Origin: Parietaria judaica
Lineage: Eukaryota; Streptophyta; Magnoliopsida; Rosales; Urticaceae
Length of the DNA stretch: 64,000 bases
Direction of reading: 5' to 3'
Assembly: GCA_954871525.1 (NCBI GenBank)
Contig: OX940864.1
Span: 13,944,001 to 14,008,000, forward strand
Of the stretch, positions 39,398-48,275 are shown piece after piece (positions within the stretch are counted from its first letter, which is position 1; each line of letters begins with the position of its first letter). The notes beneath the pieces are model-generated. The model worked only from the letters and a program-made list of their open reading frames with translations, made no database searches and had not been told where the DNA came from. Both the position numbers and the translations under genes were made by a program.

Positions 39398-40318
39398 ATG
39401 AAAAAAGGGCCTCGACGAAAGTTTCGACGGCACCAAGAAATGAAAAAAGGGCCTCGACGAAAGTTTCGACGGCACCAAGAAATGAAAAAAGGGCCTCGAC
39501 GAAAGTTTCGACGGCACCAAGAAATAAAAAAAAAAAAAAGGGCCTCGATGCACTACCGAGTACGCCACCGTGGCGGGTACGAGATTATCATCGGACTCGT
39601 CACCGTGCACGACTCGATGAGGAAGAAAAAAAAAAGAGGGCCTCGACGAAAGTTTCGACGGCACCAAGACATGAAAAAAGGGCCTCGACGAAAGTTTCGA
39701 CGGCACCAAGAAATGAAAAAAGGGCCTCGACGAAAGTTTCGACGGCACCAAGAAATGAAAAAAGGGCCTCGACGAAAGTTTCGACGGCACCAAGAAATGA
39801 AAAAAGGGCCTCGACGAAAGTTTCGACGGCACCAAGAAATGAAAAAAGGGCCTCGACGAAAGTTTCGACGGCACCAAGAAATAAAAAAAAAAAAGGGGGG
39901 CCTCGATGCACTACCGAGTACGCCACCGTGGCGGGTACGAGATTATCATCGGACTCGTCACCGTGCACGACTCGATGAGGAAGAAAAAAAAAAGGGCCTC
40001 GACGAAAGTTTCGACGGCACCAAGACATGAAAAAAGGGCCTCGACGAAAGTTTCGACGGCACCAAGAAATGAAAAAAGGGCCTTGACGAAAGTTTCGACG
40101 GCACCAAGAAATGAAAAAAGGGCCTTGACGAAAGTTTCGACGGCACCAAGAAATGAAAAAAGGGCCTCGACGAAAGTTTCGACGGCACCAAGAAATGAAA
40201 AAAGGGCCTCGACGAAAGTTTCGACGGCACCAAGAAATGAAAAAAGGGCCTCGACGAAAGTTTCGACGGCACCAAGAAATGAAAAAAGGGCCTCGACGAA
40301 AGTATCGACGACACCATA
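39398..40318 (+). repeat. 42-bp tandem repeat arrays in higher-order order
   Basis: The unit ATGAAAAAAGGGCCTCGACG + AAAGTTTCGACGGCACCAAG + AA is 42 bp (14 codons), so several frames stay open across the array. There are about 3 units at 39398-39524, 6 at about 39640-39881 and 8 at about 39997-40318. The blocks are separated by a nearly identical spacer of about 100 bp (GCACTACCGAGTACGCC...GACTCGATGAGGAAG). So the whole block of spacer plus array has itself been repeated. Each unit holds the near-palindrome CGAAAGTTTCG. Confidence 0.95.
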
Positions 40319-41175
40319 AAGAAAATATATATACATATATATATATATACATATATATAACGATGAGATCAAGTTTTTGTTTCTTTTTGTTCTTTACATA
40401 TGTGCATATTTCATATCTACTTACGATCAAAACAAAAGAATTCTCAGCTAAAATGCAGGACAAAGAGAAAGAATTAGATAAAAACGAGGAAAGGATCACT
40501 GCGCTCATGACGTCGGGGTCATCGTCGACAAAGGAGATTATCTCGCTAATGAGTATCGTCGAGGTAACGAGCTCGTCATCGCAGAGAAACTGGCCGACTG
40601 GACGAGCTCGCACTGAGAGGAGGACGCTTCCACCGATGACGCAAGGATCGAAGAGTAAAATACCGCATTGATAAGCTACAGTCCTCAACTGAGAAGCCAT
40701 CCACCACATAAAGTCAAGTTCACACTATGGAGCGTTCACACGGCTTCCTTAAAAGTATCATCTCCCTCGAAGTCGACAAGTCCATCGCAACAACGCTCGA
40801 CAAGCTCATCGGATATCACGAGGGCCGAGTCCATAGCGAGGATCTTCGGTGAGGATGGTGTCGGTCCAAGTGGTACTTCCGTCCCCGTTCGGTCAAGGCC
40901 TCCGTCGAGGCCTACCCCGTTGGGCTCGTGAGGAGTCAAACAACGGCGAGACCATCGGCTACCCGAGGGAGTTGCCAACCCTCTCATTGACGATGTCATA
41001 AAGTCAAAGCACCTACCCGACGACTCATGGTTACACTATCGCTTGCTACGGGAATTATTATCGGAGAGCACCACCGGGCAATAACTTGGTCTATGATTCC
41101 TATCATTAGGAGCGATAATTCAGATCGGAAGTGATAAAGTTTTTCTCTACATTTTACCAAGTGCTCACACTTGAT
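40319..41175 (+). other. Retrotransposon interior before the 3' LTR
   Basis: An AT-repeat at 40325-40360 is followed by about 800 bp without recognised domains. Frames at 40153-40671 and 40668-40931 are Lys-rich or Ser-rich and resemble nothing I know. Confidence 0.6.
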
Positions 41176-41191
41176 AAAATGGGGGACTAAC
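41176..41191 (+). other. Polypurine tract
   Basis: AAAATGGGGGACTAAC directly precedes the right LTR, at the place where plus-strand priming would occur. Confidence 0.75.
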
Positions 41192-41707
41192 TGTTAAGGT
41201 CGGATTTGGTCAAATCCATCCCCAACTCTACACTTGTCGCTTTAACATTAAAACGATAAAAATAGAGGCAAGATACAAGAGGATTTTCAGCCCACGATAG
41301 AACAACCAATAAAAGCCCAGTTCGCAGAAAAAGCCCAAAGAGTAAAGCCTCTACTAACCCTAAGCCTATAAATGCAAAAGAAAACCTCATGGGGGGGGGT
41401 TCAGCCGTGAGAGAAGAGAAAAGAGAAAAGAAAGAAGAGAGAAAGGAGAAGAGAATCCACCAAACCCATTGAACTACGTGATGACCTGATCCCGGTTCGA
41501 CGGGTACGTAGGCAGCCTCGCCGAAGGCGGCGGGGTGCGGCATCAAATCATGTTTTCCATTATTACTCCTTCGTGTGTCCGAGCTATCAAACGGGAAAAA
41601 CCGAGTCCTTTCGGGATAAATAAATCGGGGATAATTGTTATTCATATTTTGTTGTGTTTGTTTGATTATCCTCGTGACTGGTAAGGCGGTGCGAATCGCC
41701 CTCTACA
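41192..41707 (+). repeat. 3' LTR
   Basis: 516 bp, TGTTAAGG...CTCTACA. Its TATAAATG motif (41367-41374) points toward the LRAT-domain gene whose ATG is at 41829, so LTR-initiated transcripts could run into that gene. Confidence 0.95.
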
Positions 41708-41828
41708 TCTATGAAGTATCCCTACGGCAAAACCTCTATTTAATCCCTGAAAATCCGGTTTGATTACGCGCTTTCGATAAACTGTCTCCAAGATCAATCC
41801 GAGAAAAGAAACTTTTTTCGGATCTTCC

Positions 41829-44355
41829 ATGGGCTTGCTCTCGAACAGGTATGTCGTTTTCGATTTCACTTCACTCCGCTACTCCGACCCTGTTTGGTTG
41901 GCGAGAATCCACGGGAAAATCCGGGTTCAAATTCCGGAGGTTTTTCTCGGGAACCAAACAGCACTCTCTTGTAGGGTTTTCTGATTTTGATCTGAAATTT
42001 TGGGAACAGAGTGGCGAGGGAGAGCCTCAAGCCTGGGGATCATATCTATTCTTGGAGAACAGCTTATGTTTACGCTCATCACGGTTCTCTCTCTCTCTCG
42101 CTCGCTCTTTCTCTGCAATTACTCTACTGAATTTCAGCTAGTTTGATTGAACTAATTAGATTCGTTGTTTAGGGTTTAGACATTTTCATTGGACAAGCTA
42201 CATTAGAGAGTAGCTGTACTTTTGGGTACTTGTGCCGCTAATATATCGCTACACATTGATCACAATCATAACCATTATAGAACTCTAGCCCGATCATGGA
42301 TTTTCTCTCCGAAAAATCAAAGCTAATAAACAAACCTTTGCTTTTGCTTTCGGAACTTTATTAGGATGTCTTATTCGTTGAATTTTAATTTAAGGATATT
42401 TGCGGCATTACTACTTACAAAATAGTATTTTGGGGTAGTATTGTGATATTTATTATTGGTTAAATACACATAATTCTTACCAACCAATTACCTATTGATA
42501 TTGGTATTTATTGATTATTGAGATCAAACAAAAAGTAACAAATCGTTTCTTTAAATCAAATTTGAGTCCTAGTAATTCAAAAAATTTATTTACTCGCGCG
42601 TTTACTTCTTTTTTTTTGTTATATTTGAGTCAAATTCAAAATTGTTCGAATTGTATAATCATCAATTACTCCCATCGGTAAACGGCCGAGGGCTATTTGA
42701 TTATAATTTAATTCATGACGATCATAAGTAGAAAGTTCATATTCTTCAGTCATTGATAAACAATTTTTTGGACAATACTCAACGCAGTTGCCACAAAATA
42801 TACAGATTCCGAAATCAATACTGTAATTAAGTAAGTGTTTCTTACGAATATCAGTTTCCAATTTCCAATCAACGATGGGAATGTTACGACAAATGTGTCT
42901 CATAAGTCTCCAATTTGAACACTATAAATCGAGACATTGAGTATCCAGCCCATAATAAACAAAGAAAATGATTATACTGCCTCAATACCACTTTATGGAT
43001 ACTTATGCCGCCAGTATTCATTTACATATGACTATAAAGAATTAAATTGCTAAAAGACCCCATACCCCAAAATACTATCAGCTAAGAAATAAAAACACTG
43101 TTCACCGAGGGTGTGAAACTGAATAAAAACTCAAATAAGGCTATTCTTGAAAAAGGCCCCGACTATAAAAGCAAATCTGAACTTTATTTGGTGTTTTTGC
43201 TCTTTGAATTTTTGTTTGTGAGAAAGTTTGTAACTTGAATTTTAAAATAGTTTATGTGGTGTATATTGTTCTTGAATTTTATTTGTGAGGAACGTCATAT
43301 TTCAAATATTCGCAATAGTGCAGAATACTCTTTATGGAGAAAAGATATTATTCTGCACCAAAACTGTTTGCTTTTACTTTCGGAACTTTATTAGGATGTC
43401 TTATTCCTTGAATTTTAATACAAAGATATTTGCGGCATTACTACTTACAAAGTAGTATTTTGGGGTGGTTAGTGATATTTACCACGGGTTAAATACCCAA
43501 TGTTAGGACAAATGTGTCTCATAAGGTGGCCCAAAATGAAATCTTTAGTACAAAGCTCACTGCTAAATAAAATTCGTAGGATTATTTATCACCAGTTCTT
43601 CTTTTGTAATACGTTTGTTTTATAAATGATTCGAAATATGATGAATTTAACCAGGCCTCTTTGTTGGAGACAACACCGTGATCCACTTCACCCGACGCGG
43701 CCAAGAAGTGGGAACTGGGACAGCGCTGGACATCCTCTTGGTTAGTTCGTCACCGGCCCGGTCAACCCTAAACTGCCCCGACTGCTCCACTGCTGGAGAC
43801 GGCGACGGCGTCCTCTCCTCGTGCCTCGCTTGCTTCCTCTCTGGCGGCGTACTCTACCGCTTTGAGTACGCCGTCAGCCCCGCCCTCTTCCTAGCCAAGG
43901 CCCGAGGCGGCACCTGCACGCTCGCTGCCTCCGACCCAGCGGAAACAGTGGTCCACCGAGCGAAGTACCTCCTGGAGAATGGGTTCGGGTGCTACAATGT
44001 GTTCAAGAACAACTGCGAGGACTTCACCATCTACTGCAAGACGGGTTTGCTCGTGCTCGACCGGTCGAGCATGGGGCGGAGCGGGCAGGCGGCGTCCATT
44101 GTCGGCGGGCCCCTAGCGGCAGTTCTGTCCACTCCGCTGCGGCTCGTGACGGCCAACGTGTACGGGATGGTGGCCACAGCCGTGGGGGTGTACTGCGTGA
44201 GCCGATACGCAGCGGATATCGGGATGAGGAGGGATGTGGTGAAGGTGCCCGTGGAGGATCTGACTCGGAGGCTTGCTGAGGGTCTGCTTCAGGTGGTGGA
44301 GTCTCAGATCGCGGCGCCGATTGCTCGCGAAGCTTCCCAGATCGCCGCTCGGTGA
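41829..44355 (+). CDS. LRAT-domain protein (LEAD-SENSITIVE1-like), copy 1
   Basis: Three exons: 41829-41848, 42010-42083 and 43655-44355, coding 264 aa with frame kept (phases 2 and 1). It belongs to the plant LRAT/NlpC-P60-like family. The domain starts at [20 protein letters not shown], followed by VGDNTVIHF (the two catalytic-type His) and [21 protein letters not shown] (the Cys of the N-C-E motif). Animal LRAT-type enzymes are acyltransferases or phospholipases; the plant activity is poorly known. A C-terminal hydrophobic segment around [17 protein letters not shown] suggests membrane attachment. The second donor is CACG|GTTCTC, unusual after GT but the same in the paralogue. A young LTR retrotransposon ends 121 bp before the ATG. 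Intron 2 is enlarged to 1571 bp by repeats and a plastid DNA insert. Confidence 0.9.
42336..43525. repeat. Direct repeat pair in intron 2 of LRAT copy 1
   Basis: About 130 bp (TTTCGGAACTTTATTAGGAT onward, ending GGTTAAATAC) lies at 42336-42467 and again at 43368-43496. The right copy continues without a break into AATGTTAGGACAAATGTGTC. The left copy reaches the same words only at 42880, after the plastid insert. Confidence 0.85.
42468..42879 (-). pseudogene. Nuclear plastid DNA insert carrying part of ndhI
   Basis: On the minus strand, from about 42879 down to 42619, the frame reads as the C-terminal half of NdhI, the plastid NAD(P)H dehydrogenase subunit I. It has [11 protein letters not shown], the 4Fe-4S motif [15 protein letters not shown] and [20 protein letters not shown]. 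The match begins at the Pro-Ile-Val-Asp-Trp block and ends in a stop at 42619-42621. About 150 bp beyond (42468-42618) may be plastid spacer. The N-terminal half of NdhI, with its first 4Fe-4S motif, is missing. It sits inside an intron of a nuclear gene on the opposite strand, so it is a NUPT and not a working gene. Confidence 0.88.
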
Positions 44356-45211
44356 TTGGGTTGTTTGGCGCCCTTTTTCTCGATTTGGCATTTTGTTTTG
44401 AATGGCAATTGATGAACATGATTTATGTCTGGGTTTGTGTGTGATACGTATCTGACAAATTCTGTATAATGTCGTATATTTATATTATAATAGTGTTTGA
44501 AGAAGAGATCAACGGTGCAACGTGAGCAAATTGCCTTCAATTTATAAAATTTCTCAAAGTAATTTTCAAAACCTTATAATTATGAAAATGTTTGTTCAAA
44601 TTTGGGATAACTTTTGTCGAAAATCAACACTCACATGAAAGTTCGCTCGGGTCAGCAGGGGATTGCTACAATTACGAAGAATTAAATCGTCGAAACACCA
44701 GCAAATACATGCATAAATCGGCATTAATATTTAAATATTTTTAATTTATTTGTTTTTATAGTCGTAAAATCGGACCATCAATATTATATTCGTGTATACT
44801 TTTCAATTAAAAACACAGAGATAAAGTTAATTAAATTTGTTCGATATTTTCTACCCACGCGGTGCCATTCGACTAGTTTTTAAATAAAAGCTAGGCACCC
44901 AAAATTAGAGTTTCGAAAAGTTAAGATTAAATCGCTATAAAAGCTATATATTAATGGTATTTATTATCACCCAAATTTACGTTTTGATGTTATTGTAAAT
45001 GTATAAGGGGATTTTGTGGAACATTTTCATTTTTTGGGGGTGTTGGCTGTATTATTTTATGTCAAATGGTGCGTTTGAAAATTTTGACAAAGACTGGGGG
45101 TGATTGTGAAAATTTCCTCGGCAAAACTAGTATTTATTACGATCAAATCGCTTTGCTCTCGCAATTGCAAGCAACTCATTTACTTTCTTTCTTCGCGAGG
45201 GATTTTCTTCA
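44356..45211. other. Spacer between the two LRAT genes
   Basis: 3' UTR of copy 1, then AT-rich intergenic DNA holding the promoter of copy 2. I see no other gene. Confidence 0.6.
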
Positions 45212-46741
45212 ATGGGGTTTCTCTCTAACAGGTATGTCGCCTTTGATCCTGTTTGGTTGACGCGATATTCTGGGTTACAATTTCCGGAAGTTTTTCTCGG
45301 AATCCTAACAACACTCAATTTTCTTATTTTGATCTGAAATTAGAGTGGCGAAGGAGAGTCTCGTGCCTGGGGATCATATCTACTCTTGGAGAACAGCTTA
45401 TGCTTATGCCCATCACGGTTCTCTCTCTCACTCTCATACATATACATATATGCTTTGGGTGGGTGCATTTAAATTGATCGGACAAGCTACGTTGTTCACA
45501 AATAACATGTAATTTTTTCACAATCAATCATGACCGTCAGAAAATTATGAATTAATTCTGGCTTTAGATATGCTGTATTGGCTATCTCTGGTTGTACATT
45601 AACTTTGATTGGTCTTGTCTATGTGGGACGGGCAGCTTGCTGGTGGGCAAACCCCGCCCGTCCAGTCTCGAGACGGACATCCCGTTTCCATAATTTATTT
45701 ATTTTTAATTTTTAAACGTTTTTTTTCTTCTTCTTTCAAATTAGGGTGGACAGTCGAAATCCGCCCACCCATGTGCATGTGCGTGGGCGCAGACAGCTCA
45801 ACCCGCAGTGGTTGGTGCGGGCTCCTCACATCCGCGAAATGCGGATCTAGACGGGAGGTGGGCGCGGGAAACCCGCACCCGCCCTTCTAGACTGCTCTAA
45901 TTTGGATACACAATGTTCTTTAGTAAATTTGAATCAAAATAAAAATTAAGAGTATATACACTGAAACAAGATTCATGAGGTGTTTGTCAATTATTCTTTA
46001 GGCAACTTTCTTTTATCTTTTATCTTTCAAAACGAATCTGTAGCAGAGTGAATCTGAACAGGCATCTACGTCGGGGACAACACCGTGATCCACTTCACCC
46101 AGCGTGGCCAAGAGGTGGGAACCAAGACAGCTCTGGGCGTCCTCTTAACCAGCTCATCTCTGCCTCGCTATACCCTAATCTGCCCCGATTGCCCCCCCTT
46201 GCCTGCCGGAGATGGCGACAATGTGCTCTCCTCGTGCCTCTCCTGCTTCCTCTCCGGTGGCACCCTCTGCCTCTTTAAGTACGCTGTGGGAGCCACCCAC
46301 TTCCTCGCCACCCGTGGCGGCACCTGCACCCAAGCCTCCTCCGACCCTGCGGAAATCGTGGTCCACCGGGCAAAGTTTCTCCTTAAGAATGGCTTCGGGT
46401 GCTACAACATGCTAAGCAACAACTGCGAGAACTTCGCCATCTACTGCAAGACGGAGCTGGTCGTGGTCAACTGTGAAACCGCTGGGGGGAGCGGGCAGGC
46501 CACCTCTATTCTTGGTGTGCCCATTGCGACGGTGCTTACCATTCCGTTCCGCATCTTCTCAACCAACGTCTACGGGATGGCGGCGAGGGCTGCATACATG
46601 TACTACTCAACTAAATATGGTGCCGATGTTGGGATTAGGAAGGATGTGAAGAGAGTGTCCGTGGAGGTTTGGACCTTGAAGCTTGCTGCGGCTACGGCTC
46701 CGGCTCCGGCGAGCGAGTCTTTGCATAATGTCGCCCAGTGA
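45212..46741 (+). CDS. LRAT-domain protein (LEAD-SENSITIVE1-like), copy 2
   Basis: Three exons: 45212-45231, 45344-45417 and 46062-46741, coding 257 aa. Exons 1 and 2 are the same lengths (20 and 74 bases) and phases as in the upstream copy, so the pair arose by tandem duplication. The motifs are [29 protein letters not shown] and FGCYNMLSNNCENFAIYCKT, so both His and the Cys of the presumed active site are kept. The C-terminus contains a hydrophobic stretch (STNVYGMAARAAYMYYS) and an Ala/Pro-rich tail that differs from copy 1. Intron 2 (644 bp) has a GC-rich block at about 45625-45895 (repeated GCGGG/CCCGC words) absent from copy 1. That block is probably a small transposon remnant, but I could not find its ends. 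Confidence 0.92.
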
Positions 46742-47552
46742 CATGGCGTTTGGTGCGCTCTTTCTTGCTCAACACTGATGACCATAGATACAATGGTTTA
46801 AAACCCTGCATTTTTCTCTTGCGTGGCAATGATCATATGCCTTTCTCCGAGTGTCGTTGAGAGTACTTGAGATACTTGTTATGAGTTATATTGTTTCTTT
46901 TGATTTAAATCTAGAACTCAGTTTTATATTTTATTCTTACTATTATTATAATTTTTTGTTTGTTTTTTTCCTTCGAAACAGGGTGAAATTACTTTTCATG
47001 TGAAGTGTTGGTAAATGACACTTTCATCGTAATGTTATATTTTATTGAAGAAATTGTATCAAATACTCATTTAGCTACAATTTTTTTTATATATATAAAA
47101 AAATTATTTTTTTAATATAGTTTCTAAAAAAGTTATTGCTAAATGGGTATTTCGTTAATAAGACTTTATATGGTAGGGAATGTTTTTTTTTTCCTCCAAC
47201 TTTCTGAGTTTTATTTTTTTAAGGTTAAAAAAAGATGGTGGAGCGGTTTTTAAGTGAGCTTCGTGTTAATCTCGGGATCTTCTGTTTGTACTTGTGCCAC
47301 CAACATTTGATATTTTAGCAGAGAAAAATAAATAATTAGAATATCCGCTATAATTTAGCCAAATATTTTATATTATTTTTTATGAAAATAAATATTAAGA
47401 CTGCGCCGTTTACACTTCGCTAAATATTTAATATCATTGTCGATAGAAAATAAATATTACGATAATGGCGCTACCTTTAATGAAATATTTAATATTTATG
47501 TCGATATTGACTCTTTTGTTCATCGTGAAAATTTCATAATGTAAATAACAAA

Positions 47553-47682
47553 TACAGTATAACCTCAATAAAATTATATTTTTGTACGGTCCTGACTCTA
47601 ACAAACATAACTATATTTAACCTCGATAATATAACGAAATTCTCCGGTCCGAACAATATTAGTTTGTGGAGGTTTTACTGTA
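47553..47682. mobile_element. Small mariner-type MITE (130 bp)
   Basis: The left end TACAGTATAACCTC and the right end GAGGTTTTACTGTA are inverse copies with one mismatch. They belong to the common plant AACCTC-type Tc1/mariner termini, with TA at each outer edge as the expected target dinucleotide. No coding sequence. Confidence 0.75.
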
Positions 47683-47839
47683 GTGAGATATTCATAGATC
47701 ATTTATTCAAGCTTTCCGAACACAAAATCAATACAATAAAATAAAAACAAGTAAGGGTTGTATGTTACCCTTGCCTTAACTACACTTCCTTACGAGGTGA
47801 AGTCGTGATCTGGTATCGAAATTTTGACCTTTTTTTATT

Positions 47840-48055
47840 CCGGTTTCGTGTCGGGCCGCGTCTTAGTCTCGGTCGTAGTCCTGACCCGATTTTAGTCTTA
47901 AGAAAATACACTTAAAACTGAAAGTCGAAACAAAAATTAAGAGTTTTAAGCTCTGTCGTGGTCTCCGGTTCTAAAATTATGAAATTCCAATTTCACACTA
48001 AAATCGGGTCAAGACTACTAAGACCGAGACTAAGACACGCCCGACACGAAACCGG
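47840..48055. repeat. Inverted repeat with 57-bp arms upstream of ZDP
   Basis: The left arm 47840-47896 (CCGGTTTCGTGTCGGGCCGC onward to ATTTTAGT) is nearly the exact inverse of 47997-48055 (ACTAAAATCGGGTCAAGACT onward to CGAAACCGG). A loop of 100 bp separates them. It is probably a foldback MITE, about 220 bp upstream of the ZDP start. A target duplication was not clear. Confidence 0.85.
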
Positions 48056-48275
48056 AAACAGAGTGCACAGTACGATATTTCATTTCAAGGACACGGAAGT
48101 CAAAATAGTGTAAATGATGAGTTACCAAACTACCCTTTCCCTCTTCTTCTTCTTCTTCTTCTTCTTAACTGGAAAAGGAATATAGTCAGTGAATATGGCG
48201 GGAACAAAGCTCTGAAACCCTCGATTCCCAATTCCTCTTTCTTCTCCATCTCCATCTCCATCTCCATCTCCATGC

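Larger units (their letters stand above)
35495..41707 (+). mobile_element. Non-autonomous LTR retrotransposon (6.2 kb)
   Basis: LTRs at 35495-36037 and 41192-41707 both begin TGTTAAGG and end CTCTACA. The 5-bp target duplication TCTAT is perfect (35490-35494 and 41708-41712). A primer-binding-site-like sequence follows the left LTR and a purine-rich tract precedes the right LTR. I find no gag, protease, reverse transcriptase, RNase H or integrase motif. The interior is a 1.5-kb tandem duplication, arrays of Arg-rich repeats and 42-bp repeats. It therefore depends on another element's proteins (a LARD-like element; Ty3-gypsy origin is only an inference from the primer site). The LTRs differ by about two substitutions plus G-run length, so the insertion is recent. 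Confidence 0.95.
46742..48275. other. Intergenic DNA between LRAT copy 2 and ZDP
   Basis: AT-rich, no gene. It contains a small mariner-type MITE and an inverted repeat, listed separately. Just before the ZDP start there is a TTC repeat (48143-48168) and a CTCCAT repeat (48247-48272). Confidence 0.65.

Noticed and set aside
39600..40709. A 369-codon minus frame and several overlapping frames of over 100 codons
   Set aside because: They are products of the 42-bp repeat, whose length is a multiple of three; the translations are simple repeats.
42619..42903. A working ferredoxin-type gene
   Set aside because: It is the C-terminal half of plastid ndhI inside an intron, without its N-terminal half and first Fe-S motif; its ATG is host intron sequence.
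45608..45895. GC-rich block in intron 2 of LRAT copy 2 as a defined transposon
   Set aside because: Its composition suggests an insert, but I could not find inverted ends or a target duplication.
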